A stretch of 36,021 nt of DNA from Sandaracinus sp. (lineage in GTDB: Bacteria > Myxococcota_A > Polyangia > Polyangiales > Houyiibacteriaceae), in contig PABA01000004.1 in NCBI GenBank assembly GCA_002699025.1, positions 1 through 36,021 of the forward strand, written 5' to 3'. Each line of letters starts with the position of its first letter. Position 1 is the stretch's first letter. Shown one piece after another: positions 1 through 8,082 of this stretch. Made by a program: the position numbers and the translations under genes. Under the pieces are notes generated by a model. It ran no database searches, was not told the DNA's origin, and saw nothing but the letters and a program-made list of their open reading frames with translations.

Positions 1-33
1 ACCCCCAGCGACCTCGAGGTCCTCGTGACCTAG
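1..33 (+). CDS. C-terminal tail of an upstream gene (partial)
   Basis: Frame 1 reads TPSDLEVLVT followed by a TAG stop. Third codon positions are almost all G or C, as in the real genes of the window, so this is probably the last ten residues of a protein that begins before the window. Nothing can be said about its function. The 150 bases that follow hold a GGGCAC hexamer run and then the next gene on the same strand. Confidence 0.45.
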   Translation, partial: TPSDLEVLVT

Positions 34-76
34 CCCAGAAGAAAAACAGCAGGCTGCCCTTGACCCGCCTCATAGA

Positions 77-110
77 GGGCACGGGCACGGGCAGGGGCAC
101 GGGCACGGGT
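77..110. repeat. GGGCAC hexamer run
   Basis: Near-perfect tandem GGGCAC units with one slipped unit in the middle. It lies just after the stop of the partial gene and upstream of the exported protein at 184. The same hexamer recurs in other intergenic gaps of this window. Confidence 0.85.
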
Positions 111-183
111 GTGGCGCGTGAGGGCGGTCGGGAGAGCCCCCGCCTGAACATCCCGGGCGCGGCGCGCGTCGTACGATGCAACC

Positions 184-912
184 ATGCGTTCGCTTCTCCT
201 CGCGCTGCCCCTCCTGCTCGCCCCCTCGCTCGCCGCCGCGCAGAGCGCCCCCGACGTCGCCGACGCCCGCGCCCGCGCCGCGCGGGAGATCGGCTGCCTC
301 GAGCGCCTCCACGCGGACCTCGGCACGGCCCTCGAGCTGCTCCGCGACGCCCGGCAGCAGCTGAACGCGCCCTACGAAGACGTGCGGAACGACGCGGCCC
401 GCGCCGTGGAGAGCCTCGAGCAGCGCATCGACGACATCGGCGAGGCCATCCGCGCGTGCCTGCCGCGCACCTCGCGCCTCGAGCCGCGCACCGTCGTTCA
501 GGAGCCCACTGGCACCGAAGCGCGGGTCGAGCGGGAGAACGACGCGACCCGCGACGTGGAGCGCGACGCCCGGCTCGGCGAGTACGTGCGGGTGGTCGTC
601 GGCGAGCGCGTCGACGGGATGGGCCAGCTGAGCGCGGGGGCCGTGCGCAGCATGGTCCGCGGCGTGAGCAGCCGGCTCGAGCGCTGCTACGGGGAGCTGG
701 TCGAGCGGGGCGCGCTGGAACGGGGGACGCTGATCCTGACCTTCACGATCGACGAGCGGGGTCGCCCGCGGCGCGTGACCATCGATCAGCAGCAGGTCGG
801 GGACACGCGCTTCGCCCGCTGCGTGGAGCGCGCGGGCCGCCGCCTCCGGGCGAGCACCCCGCCGAGCGGGGGCGAGGTCCGCTACAGCTACACTCTCCGC
901 TTCGGGCCGTGA
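184..912 (+). CDS. Exported protein with AgmX/PglI-type C-terminal domain
   Basis: 242 aa. An N-terminal signal peptide (MRSLLLALPLLLAPSLAAAQ) predicts Sec export with cleavage after the AAA/AQ region. Residues about 30-100 are a charged, probably coiled-coil segment. The C-terminal ~90 residues carry the pattern seen in the AgmX/PglI C-terminal and TonB-C-like fold: a conserved 'ERCYGELV' helix, a basic/acidic turn, 'GTLILTFTIDERGRPRRVTI', and a second Cys in 'FARCVERA'. In myxobacteria this domain is common in gliding and envelope proteins, but a specific role cannot be assigned. The two Cys in the domain could pair after export. No clear ribosome binding site precedes the ATG; the start is chosen because it gives a complete signal peptide. 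Confidence 0.8.
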   Translation: MRSLLLALPLLLAPSLAAAQSAPDVADARARAAREIGCLERLHADLGTALELLRDARQQLNAPYEDVRNDAARAVESLEQRIDDIGEAIRACLPRTSRLEPRTVVQEPTGTEARVERENDATRDVERDARLGEYVRVVVGERVDGMGQLSAGAVRSMVRGVSSRLERCYGELVERGALERGTLILTFTIDERGRPRRVTIDQQQVGDTRFARCVERAGRRLRASTPPSGGEVRYSYTLRFGP

Positions 913-931
913 CCGGGAGCCCCGCGGGCGG

Positions 932-999
932 GCCCGGGCGACGGGCCGCGCGCGGGAGGGACCCGGCTTCCGTGCGCCGGCGAGCCCGGGCGACGGGCC
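932..999. repeat. Direct repeat of a 16-bp GC-rich element
   Basis: GCCCGGGCGACGGGCC occurs at 932-947 and again at 984-999, 52 bp apart, filling the short gap between the genes at 184 and 1024. The element is itself nearly palindromic. It could be a small structured RNA element or just a local duplication. Confidence 0.6.
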
Positions 1000-1023
1000 A
1001 CGCGGGGGAGTAGGCTGGCCTCC

Positions 1024-1800
1024 ATGCGCCGACTGGCCCGCCGTGAGGAGCGCGCCGACTTCACCTGGGTGAACATGGTCGCCGTCTGGGACGCGGCCGA
1101 AGAGCGCGGCGGCGGGCGGCTCGTCTACCAGCCCCTCGAGCGGGCCGCCGGGGGCGAGACCGGCGCGCGGCTCTCCGCGGCGCTCCGCGAGGACGCCGAG
1201 TCCCACGCCGCCCTCCCCGGCGCCCTCGAGCGCGTCGGCGTCGGCGACCTCGAGGGGCGCCCGGCGATCGTCTACGCGCCCTTCGAGGGGACGCCGCTGA
1301 AGACCTTGCTGGACACGGCGGCGAGCGCGCCCTGGCCCGCCACCACCGCCGCGCGCGTCGGCGCCGCCGCCTGCGCCGCCCTCGCGCGCCGCCCGCGCCC
1401 GGACCCGCGCCTGAACCTCCTCCTGGCCCCCGACGGGAGCTGGCGCCGCCTCCCCTCCCTCGACGCCGTGCACCGCGTCGAGGCGCCCTTCTTCACCGCC
1501 GCCGAGCAGCTCTGGCCCGTCGGCGTCGCGCCCCCCGAGCTCCTCCTGGGTTTGGAGGAGGACGCCCGCGCCGCGGCCCTCCAGGTCGCCGCCCTCGTCG
1601 TCCAGCTCGCCACGGGCCGCCGCCCCCTGGCGCTCGGCCCCCTCGCCTTCGCCCAGGCCCGCGCCGGAGAGCGCCTCGCCGATCCCGCCGCGCTCGAGGG
1701 CCTGGTGCCCGCGCTCGCGCGGGCCCTCGCGCCGGCCTTCGCCCCCCACGCGACCCGCTGCGGGGTGGGCGAGCTCGGCGACCGCCTCTGGCGCGTTTGA
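1024..1800 (+). CDS. Kinase-fold-like protein, probable pseudokinase
   Basis: 258 aa, soluble. I recognise the outline of a bacterial Ser/Thr kinase, but the catalytic residues look lost. 'EGRPAIVYAPFEGTPLKTLL' (about residues 78-97) matches the hinge region ('GRPFLVMEYVEGESL' in typical kinases). 'RPDPRLNLLLAPDGSW' sits where the HRDLKPxN loop should be and keeps only the Asn. The DFG motif is not visible. 'PELLLGLEEDARAAALQVAALVVQLATGRRPL' with its internal Asp and GRRPL end resembles the APE-to-alphaF region. No obvious VAIK lysine is seen. This supports a non-catalytic scaffold or regulator, but the assignment rests on pattern similarity only; an unrelated fold is possible. No clear SD precedes the ATG. 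Confidence 0.6.
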   Translation: MRRLARREERADFTWVNMVAVWDAAEERGGGRLVYQPLERAAGGETGARLSAALREDAESHAALPGALERVGVGDLEGRPAIVYAPFEGTPLKTLLDTAASAPWPATTAARVGAAACAALARRPRPDPRLNLLLAPDGSWRRLPSLDAVHRVEAPFFTAAEQLWPVGVAPPELLLGLEEDARAAALQVAALVVQLATGRRPLALGPLAFAQARAGERLADPAALEGLVPALARALAPAFAPHATRCGVGELGDRLWRV

Positions 1801-1811
1801 ACGCGCCAGAG

Positions 1812-1847
1812 CACCCGTGCCCGTGCCCATGCCCCTGCCCGTGCCCG
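1812..1847. repeat. GTGCCC hexamer run (reverse orientation)
   Basis: Tandem GTGCCC/ATGCCC/CTGCCC units directly after the stop of the kinase-like gene. This is the complement of the GGGCAC run found elsewhere. It lies in the 353-bp convergent gap between the kinase-like gene and ftsK, which has no other gene. Confidence 0.85.
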
Positions 1848-1926
1848 CTCGGGCCCGGCGTGGAGAACGAGTCGGACGCACGGTCTTCGGGTCCGGTCTT
1901 CCCGCTCCGCGGGTACGGGAGGCTCG

Positions 1927-2135
1927 GGTTGGAGGGTCGTGCTCCCCTTCTCTCCGCGGGCACGGGCACGGGCCTTCGGCCTTCGGCCTTCGGTTGGAGG
2001 GTCGTGCTCCCCTTCTCTCCGCGGGCACGGGCATGGGCACGGGGCCCTCGGCCTTCGGTTGGAGGGTCGTGCTCCCCTTCTCTCCGCGGGCACGGGCAAG
2101 GGCAAGGGCATGGGCATGGGCATGGGCACCTTCGG
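1927..2135. repeat. 65-bp tandem repeat, three units, with hexamer tails
   Basis: Unit starts (GGTTGGAGGGTCGTGCTCCC) fall at 1927, 1992 and 2057, an exact 65-bp period. Each unit ends in a GGGCAC/GGGCAT/GGGCAA run and a CTTCGGCCTTCGG stretch; the third unit has an expanded hexamer tail to about 2130. The array fills the convergent gap and stops about 20 bp from the ftsK stop codon. Confidence 0.9.
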
Positions 2136-2153
2136 CCTCGGCCTCGGCCCTCG

Positions 2154-4619
2154 TCAGATCGGCGAGATCAACACCTCACGCCGTCCGCCCGCCTTCTTCG
2201 AGGCCGGGCCCACGACGCCGTCCTTCTCCATGCGCTCCACGAGCTTCGCGGCCTTGTTGTAGCCGATGCTCAGCTGGCGCTGGAGGTGGCTGATCGAGCA
2301 GTAGCCGGCGTTCGCCACCACGGCCACGGCCTTGTCGTAGAGCGGGTCGTCGCTCTTCTGCCCGACGCCCCCGTCGCTCTCGTCCCGCGGCTGCAGGATG
2401 CGCTCGTCGTACACCGGCTTGCCCTGCGCGCGGAGGTGGTCGCAGACCGCCGCCACCTCGTCCTCGTTGATGAAGGCGCAGTGCACGCGCTGCAGATCGC
2501 TCGACCCGGGCGGCAAGAGCAACATGTCGCCCTTGCCCAGCAGGTTCTGCGCGCCCACGCGCCCGAGGATCGTCTTCGAGTCGACGCTCTGGCTCACCTT
2601 GAAGGCCATCCGCGCCGGGAAGTTCGCCTTGATCATGCCCGTGATGACGTCGACGCTCGGCCGCTGCGTCGCGAGGATCACGTGGATGCCCGCCGCCCGC
2701 GCCTTCTGCGCCAGCCGCGCGATGCACGCCTCGACGTCCTTCGCCGCGACCATCATCAAGTCCGCGAACTCGTCGACGACCACCACGATGTAGGGCAGCC
2801 GCTCCGGCGTCAGCTCGCTCGGCGCCTCCCCCTCGGTCGCCTCGGCCCAGACCTCGTTGCCGTTCTCGTCCTTGCCGCGGATCTTCCCGGCCTTGCTCCG
2901 CATCAGCTTCTCGATGGGGAGCTCGCCCTTGCGCACCTTGTCGACGCGCTGGTTGTACGTCTTGATGTTCCGCGCGCCCGCGTCGGCGAAGAGCTGGTAG
3001 CGCCGCTCCATCTCGTCCACGGCCCAGCGCAGCGCGAGCGCCGCCTTGTTCATGTCCGTGACGACCGGCAGGAGCATGTGCGGGATGCCGTCGAAGACCG
3101 CGAGCTCGACGACCTTCGGGTCGATCATGAGCATGCGCACCTCCTCCGGCGTCCGCTTGTAGAGGAGCGAGGCGAGCATGACGTTGATGCCCACGGACTT
3201 GCCGGCGCCGGTGGCGCCCGCGACGAGCAGGTGCGGCATCTTCGCCAGGTCCGAGTAGACCGGCTGGCCGGCGATGTCCTTGCCGAGCGCCATGGGCAGC
3301 GCGCCCTTCTGCGAGTCCCAGCGGTCGTCCTCGAGGATCTCCCGCAGGTAGACGATCTGCCGATCGTCGTTCGGCAGCTCGATGCCGACGCGCGCCTTCC
3401 CGGGGATGGGCGCGACGATGCGCACCTTCTGGGCCGCGAGGGCCAGCGCCAGGTCGTTCTCGAGGTTCGCGATCTTCGAGATCTTCGTGCCGCTCGCCGG
3501 CTCGAATTCGTACATGGTCACGACCGGGCCCGGGTGGATCTCGTCCACGCGCCCCTTCACGCCGTAGGACTCGAGCTTCTCCGTGAGCCGCTTGGCGTTC
3601 TCGCGGAGCACGGCCGGATCGACGCGCACGCGCCCACCGTAGCTCCGGTCGAGCAGGTCGATGGGCGGCGGCTCGTAGCCGTCGAGGCGCGGCACCGGCG
3701 ACGACGCCTTGGTGGCGCTCCGCCGCGGACCGGTCTCCTTCGGCGCGACGATGCGCGGGCCGTCGTCGCCCGCCGAGCGCTTGGCCTTCTTCTTCGGTTT
3801 CTTCTTCGGCGCGGGCTCGGGGGCCGCCGCCGCGGGCTCCTCTTCCTCGTCGACCTCGTCGGGCTCGTCCTCGACGTCCGCCGCGGCGCCGTCGTCGGTG
3901 TCCCCGCCGTCCTCGCCGTCGTCCGCGTCCAGGCCCTCGTCGAGGGTCCGGTCGTCGTCCTCGCGCTCGGCCCGCTCGAGCTCGCGCGCCTCCTCCCAGG
4001 CGTCGACGAGCGCGCGCGCGCCCTCCTTCGTCCGCTCGGCCCCGCGCCGCGCCAGCCCCGTGAGGCGCGCGACGCCGTGCACGATCGAGACGGGCGTGCG
4101 GAGGACCAGGGTGATCAGCAGCACGGTCACGCCGACCACGTAGGCGCCGGCCAGCCCGAAGAGCGAGCGCAGCACCTCGCCGAGCACCTCCCCGAGGATG
4201 CCCCCCGGCAGGTGCCCGCCGTAGACCTCCGTGCCCTCCATCGCCAGGTGCAAGAGGCCGCAGCCGACGAGCACGATCACCAGCGTCGAGACCGCCGTCG
4301 CCACGCCGAGGATGCCGCGCTTGCCGCGGAAGAGACGGAAGGTCGCCATCCCCAGCTCGCCGACCAGCACCCAGCCGGCCACGCCGAAGGCGCCCACGAG
4401 GAGCCCCGCGAGGCTGCTGCCCACGGGCCCCACGAGGTTCTCCGCCCCGCGCGCGTCGTAGGACCAGAGCGAGAGGGCGAGCAGGATGGTCGACGCCAGA
4501 CCGACGAGGCCGAGCACCTCCCGCCGCGCCGAAGGCCGCTCTCCCAGGTCGGGGGCGGCGATGTCCCCATGTGCCGATGTCGTACGAGGTGCGCCCAAGC
4601 CGGAAGCTCCCACCCGCAC
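2154..4619 (-). CDS. ftsK: DNA translocase FtsK/SpoIIIE
   Basis: About 821 aa from the GTG at 4619. Order: several hydrophobic membrane segments; a long acidic/Ala/Pro linker with a Lys-rich patch; the alpha-beta motor with Walker A 'GATGAGKS' and Walker B 'IVVVVDEFADLMM'; and a C-terminal winged-helix gamma domain ('AGYCSISHLQRQLSIGYNKA') that in this family reads KOPS-type sequences. It pumps chromosome ends through the closing septum and assists dif recombination. The start is unsettled. The frame is open to an ATG at 4754, but codons between 4754 and about 4560 lack the strong G/C third-position bias, and that ATG lies next to a predicted plus-strand promoter. GTG codons at 4619 or 4613, or one nearer the first membrane helix, are more likely. 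No good SD is seen at any of them. Confidence 0.93.
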   Translation of the reverse strand: MRVGASGLGAPRTTSAHGDIAAPDLGERPSARREVLGLVGLASTILLALSLWSYDARGAENLVGPVGSSLAGLLVGAFGVAGWVLVGELGMATFRLFRGKRGILGVATAVSTLVIVLVGCGLLHLAMEGTEVYGGHLPGGILGEVLGEVLRSLFGLAGAYVVGVTVLLITLVLRTPVSIVHGVARLTGLARRGAERTKEGARALVDAWEEARELERAEREDDDRTLDEGLDADDGEDGGDTDDGAAADVEDEPDEVDEEEEPAAAAPEPAPKKKPKKKAKRSAGDDGPRIVAPKETGPRRSATKASSPVPRLDGYEPPPIDLLDRSYGGRVRVDPAVLRENAKRLTEKLESYGVKGRVDEIHPGPVVTMYEFEPASGTKISKIANLENDLALALAAQKVRIVAPIPGKARVGIELPNDDRQIVYLREILEDDRWDSQKGALPMALGKDIAGQPVYSDLAKMPHLLVAGATGAGKSVGINVMLASLLYKRTPEEVRMLMIDPKVVELAVFDGIPHMLLPVVTDMNKAALALRWAVDEMERRYQLFADAGARNIKTYNQRVDKVRKGELPIEKLMRSKAGKIRGKDENGNEVWAEATEGEAPSELTPERLPYIVVVVDEFADLMMVAAKDVEACIARLAQKARAAGIHVILATQRPSVDVITGMIKANFPARMAFKVSQSVDSKTILGRVGAQNLLGKGDMLLLPPGSSDLQRVHCAFINEDEVAAVCDHLRAQGKPVYDERILQPRDESDGGVGQKSDDPLYDKAVAVVANAGYCSISHLQRQLSIGYNKAAKLVERMEKDGVVGPASKKAGGRREVLISPI

Positions 4620-4763
4620 GCTACGGGCCGCGCCGCGTGGGTCAACAAATCGACACCCGCTCCCCTCCCCGGGCCCGCCCCGGCGGGATCGGCCGGCGGC
4701 GGATCGCCCCCCGCGCGCCGAGGGCCCGGAATTCACGCTGTAATTTCGCAACATGCGCGACTC

Positions 4764-4791
4764 TTGATCGGCCGGGGGAGTCGTCTAGTAT
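4764..4791 (+). promoter_or_regulatory. Candidate sigma-70-type promoter for the HEAT-like lipoprotein gene
   Basis: TTGATC at 4764-4769, a 16-bp spacer, then TAGTAT at 4786-4791. This is one of the few AT-richer spots in the region. The start would leave a leader of about 180 nt before the ATG at 4980. The stretch 4800-4979 otherwise shows only GC-rich sequence with no gene. Confidence 0.4.
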
Positions 4792-4979
4792 CATCGCGAC
4801 CGCGGCGGGGCCGGCGTGCCCGCCCTGCCGTCGTTTTCCCGTTCGAGGGCCTCTTCCAGCGCCGATCCCAATGGCACCCGCGGGGGGCCCGCGCCCGCCC
4901 GCCACTTCGCCCGCCCCATCTCCGCGCGGCCCGACCCGCGGCCCCGCGCCGCGCTCCCCGGAACATCGAAAGAGAACCG

Positions 4980-6575
4980 ATGCGACTCACCCCCCTCTCT
5001 CCGCGAGCCCTGCGCCGATGGACCGGCCTGCTCGTCGCCGCCTTGGCCTTGAGCATCGGCTCGGGCTGCAAGGTGACCTCGGAGGACATCGAGTACTGGA
5101 AGGGCACGGTGAAGGGGCCGGGCAAGATCGTCGCGGTCATGCTCGCGGAGCGCTACCCGATCGAGCTGCGCACGCAGGCGGCCCAGGCCCTCGTCGAGAT
5201 GGAGCGCAACGACGTGAACGGCGTCGGGGAGCTCCAGCGGGCCCTGGCGACGCTGAAGGCCCAGGACCCGGAGGCGGCCCAGCAGATCGTCGACGGCATG
5301 GTGCCGGCGCTCCAGTCCATGATGCGCGGCGGCGAGGACGCCCAACAGAGCGACGCCCTCGGCCCGCCGATGTCGCAGCAGCGCGCCAAGGACGCCGCCT
5401 ACCTGCTCGTGGAGCACGCCGGGCCGCAGGCGCGGCAGCAGCTCACGGAGGCCGTCGTCGGCTGGTATGCCGTCGACTTCGCCGAGCGGCACCTGGCCGG
5501 CGACTACAGCGCCGAGCAGGTCGTGCGATCGCTCGGCGCGCCGGCCGCCGACCAGTTGGTCTCCGCGATGAGCTCGCACCAGCCGCAGCAGGCGCTGGTG
5601 AAGATCGCGGAGCTGATCGGGCAGATCGGCAACGAGCAGACGAAGCAGCGCGCCGGCGAGCGGCTCGTGGAGATCGAGCAGGAGATGGAGGGCGACGAGT
5701 TCGTCCAGTGGCTCCAGGGGCGGATCACCGAGTCCCTCGAGGAGGCCGGTCGCGAGATCGACGAGAACCGCGTGCGGGCCATCGCGCTGCTCAACCGGGA
5801 GAACTTCATCAACGACGGCGCCCTGCCGGCCATGAAGCACCTCGCCCACGTCGACGCCGTGCGCAACCGGCTGCTCGCCGTGGCGCAGGCGGCCCCGCCC
5901 GAGGACGCGCCCGGGCCGCTCATCGAGTCGCTGAACATGCGCCGGCAGAAGGCGCTGCAGGCGCTCGAGGGCAACGCCTCGGCGGACCAGCTCGACGCGC
6001 TGCTGGGCATCGCGCTCAACGAGGAGAACCCGGTCAACGTGCGGGACTACGCCTTCGACCGGGTGGGGGACATCCGTGACCGGCGGGCCATCCCGCGGCT
6101 CTGGCCGCTGGTGGAGTTCGCCGAGAACGAGGACCTCGGCAAGCGGCTGCGCTGGCGCGCCGGCGAGCTGGTGCTGGCGATCGGCGGCGCGGAGATCGTG
6201 GGGGAGTTCCTCTCGCGGCTGCCGAGCGACCGGGGCGTCGAGTACGAGCCCGAGGAGCTGGCCGGCTACGCGACGCGCATGAGCCAGATGACGCCGCAGC
6301 CGGTGGACGTGCTGGAGCGTCAGCTGCGCTCGCCGAACTGGTACAACAAGGTGATCGCGCTGCGCTTCACGGAGCGCCGCGGCACGGAGGCCGACGTCGC
6401 GAAGATGCGGCGGCTGGCGAGCGACCGGACCGAGACCGTCGGCGACGGCTGGGCGCGGCAGGAGCTCGAGACCGTCGGCAAGGTGGCGGAGAACGCCATC
6501 GAGGCGCTGCAGGAGCGGCTCGCGGAGCCCGAGGAGGGCGAGGCGGGCGGCGAGGGCGAAGCGGCCGGGGAATGA
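4980..6575 (+). CDS. HEAT/ARM-like helical-repeat lipoprotein
   Basis: 531 aa. The frame is open far upstream, but the ATG at 4980 is chosen because it starts a signal peptide (MRLTPLSPRALRRW, then a hydrophobic stretch) ending in a 'GSGC' lipobox-like site. The mature part is almost entirely alpha-helical with recurring 'AxxALVxLxR', 'RAIPRLWPLVEFAEN' and 'IALRFTERRG' patterns, typical of HEAT-like repeats used for protein-protein contacts. The C-terminus is an E/G/A-rich tail. The lipobox has Gly instead of Leu at -3, so lipidation is likely but not certain. The stop codon overlaps the ribosome binding site of the next gene, so the two are probably co-transcribed and coupled. The exact function is unknown. 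Confidence 0.8.
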   Translation: MRLTPLSPRALRRWTGLLVAALALSIGSGCKVTSEDIEYWKGTVKGPGKIVAVMLAERYPIELRTQAAQALVEMERNDVNGVGELQRALATLKAQDPEAAQQIVDGMVPALQSMMRGGEDAQQSDALGPPMSQQRAKDAAYLLVEHAGPQARQQLTEAVVGWYAVDFAERHLAGDYSAEQVVRSLGAPAADQLVSAMSSHQPQQALVKIAELIGQIGNEQTKQRAGERLVEIEQEMEGDEFVQWLQGRITESLEEAGREIDENRVRAIALLNRENFINDGALPAMKHLAHVDAVRNRLLAVAQAAPPEDAPGPLIESLNMRRQKALQALEGNASADQLDALLGIALNEENPVNVRDYAFDRVGDIRDRRAIPRLWPLVEFAENEDLGKRLRWRAGELVLAIGGAEIVGEFLSRLPSDRGVEYEPEELAGYATRMSQMTPQPVDVLERQLRSPNWYNKVIALRFTERRGTEADVAKMRRLASDRTETVGDGWARQELETVGKVAENAIEALQERLAEPEEGEAGGEGEAAGE

Positions 6576-6585
6576 AGGAGCGCGC

Positions 6586-7467
6586 GTGACCGATCAGAAC
6601 AAGAAGACGCTCCGAAGCTTCCAGTGCCGGGACTACCTCTGGGAGATCTTCGGGCAGATGAGCGCCGAGCTCGAGTGCTCGGTGGACTACCTCATCAACG
6701 AGGCGATGCGGCAGTACGCCCGGTCCCGGAACTACGGCACGCGTAGCCCCTCGACGCCCGGCATGCCGCGCCCCGGTGGGGCCCCCGCGCCGCAGGGGCC
6801 GCCGCCCGGGCCCCCACCCGGTGCGCCGCCCCCCGGGGGCCCGCCCCCCGCGGGGCCCGGCATCCCGTCGATCGGGGGGGGGCCCTCCCGCCCACCGATC
6901 CCCTCGGCGCCGCCGCCCCCTCCGCCGCGTCCCGGCGGACCGCCCCCCGCGGGGCCGCCCCAGTACGGTGGCTACCAGGGTCAGCCGCAGCCCGGCTACG
7001 CCCCTCCGCAGCCCGGTGGCTACCCGCCCGCGCAGAGCTACCCGCCCGCGCCGGGCCGCCCGCCCGCCGGTCCGCCCACCGGGGGCCCCTCGAGCTATCC
7101 GCCGCCTGGGCGTCCCAGCGCGCCGCCGCCGCTCCCGGGGCAGGGCGCGCCCGCCGCCCCTCCCGGCTACGGGGCCGCGCCCCAGCGGCCGTCGCTCTAC
7201 GTGATCTTCAATGGCCAGAAGATCCCCGTCGCCAAGGACGAGTTCGTGATCGGCCGCGGGAGCAAGACCGCGGACCTGCCGATCAAGGACGGGAACATCT
7301 CGCGCCGCCACGCGGCCGTCGTGTTCCAGGGCGGCGCCTACTACATCAAGGACCTGGGCAGCACGAACGGCATCGAGTACGGCGGGCGGCGCATCGACAG
7401 CAAGCGGATCGACGAGGGCGACCTCATCCAGATCTGCGACTACGAGCTCCGCTTCACCTACCGCTGA
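6586..7467 (+). CDS. Ribbon-helix-helix-like plus FHA domain protein with Pro-rich linker
   Basis: 293 aa, GTG start with a strong AAGGAG (6575-6580) five bases upstream, overlapping the previous stop codon. Residues 8-46 have the strand-helix-turn-helix layout of RHH (CopG/Arc-like) DNA-binding domains, ending 'VDYLINEAMRQYARSR'. Residues about 50-200 are a Pro/Gly-rich disordered linker. Residues 202-293 form a complete FHA domain: 'IGRGS' with Arg224, 'SRRH' at 239-242 and 'STNG' with Asn261, the residues that contact phosphothreonine in the family. The architecture suggests a DNA- or partner-binding module steered by Ser/Thr phosphorylation. The RHH assignment is inference from pattern; the FHA assignment is secure. 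Confidence 0.9.
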   Translation: MTDQNKKTLRSFQCRDYLWEIFGQMSAELECSVDYLINEAMRQYARSRNYGTRSPSTPGMPRPGGAPAPQGPPPGPPPGAPPPGGPPPAGPGIPSIGGGPSRPPIPSAPPPPPPRPGGPPPAGPPQYGGYQGQPQPGYAPPQPGGYPPAQSYPPAPGRPPAGPPTGGPSSYPPPGRPSAPPPLPGQGAPAAPPGYGAAPQRPSLYVIFNGQKIPVAKDEFVIGRGSKTADLPIKDGNISRRHAAVVFQGGAYYIKDLGSTNGIEYGGRRIDSKRIDEGDLIQICDYELRFTYR

Positions 7468-7552
7468 GCCGCTCGCTCCCGCCGAGCTCCCCCGTGGCGT
7501 GCCCTCGGGGCCTCGGCGATACTCGGCGCTCGCGCTTTCGGAGGACCTCGCC

Positions 7553-7984
7553 GTGCCCGCGTTCCGCCACATCCTCGTCACCACCGACTTCTCGGACGCC
7601 GCCCAGGCGGCGCTCTCCGTCGCCAAGGATCTGGCCGAGCGCTACGAGGCGCGGCTGACGATCCTCACCGTGTACGAGGGCGGCCCCATGCTCATCGACG
7701 GGGTGCTCCCGCACGGGCGGCGGAGCTCGTCCTTCTCGGAAGACGCCTGGCTCGAGAAGCTGCGGGCGCTCGCGGAGGAGGCCGGCGTCCCCGACGCCGA
7801 GCTGGCCGTGGTCACGGACGCGAGCCCGGTGGAGGGGATCCTGAAGCACGTGAAGGCAGGCGGGATCGACCTGGTCGTGATCGCGACGCGCGGGCGGAGC
7901 GGGCTCGAGCGACTGCTCATCGGGAGCGTGACCGAGCGGGTCGTGCGGCACGCCCCCTGCGCCGTGCTCACCGTGAAGGCCTGA
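7553..7984 (+). CDS. Universal stress protein (UspA family)
   Basis: 143 aa from the GTG at 7553, chosen because GGAGG (7540-7544) stands eight bases upstream and the product then begins right at the first beta-strand 'FRHILVTTDFSDAA'. The open frame extends to 7499, but those codons add a non-homologous leader. The family signature is clear: N-terminal 'ILVTTDFS', 'ASPVEGILKHV', 'DLVVIATRGRSG', and the C-terminal 'LIGSVTERVVRHAPCAVLTVK', which holds the nucleotide-binding loop of ATP-binding Usps. The length is typical for a single-domain Usp. It is the last plus-strand gene before a convergent gap of hexamer and 50-bp repeats. Confidence 0.95.
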   Translation: MPAFRHILVTTDFSDAAQAALSVAKDLAERYEARLTILTVYEGGPMLIDGVLPHGRRSSSFSEDAWLEKLRALAEEAGVPDAELAVVTDASPVEGILKHVKAGGIDLVVIATRGRSGLERLLIGSVTERVVRHAPCAVLTVKA

Positions 7985-7992
7985 GCCCCCCA

Positions 7993-8028
7993 CCCCGTGC
8001 CCGTGCCCGTGCCCCTGCCCGTGCCCGC
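7993..8028. repeat. GTGCCC hexamer run
   Basis: Tandem GTGCCC units (one CTGCCC) directly after the universal stress protein stop, in the same orientation relative to the upstream gene as the run at 1812. Confidence 0.85.
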
Positions 8029-8082
8029 AGGCCAAAGGGCCCTCCCACGGGCCCAGAGCACCTCGCCCCCCAACCCGTGCCC

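Noticed and set aside
1797-4979. N-terminal extension of the open frame that ends with the HEAT-like lipoprotein (1797-6575)
   Set aside because: It is antisense to ftsK, carries no start with a ribosome binding site, and only becomes coding-like at the ATG at 4980 with a signal peptide.
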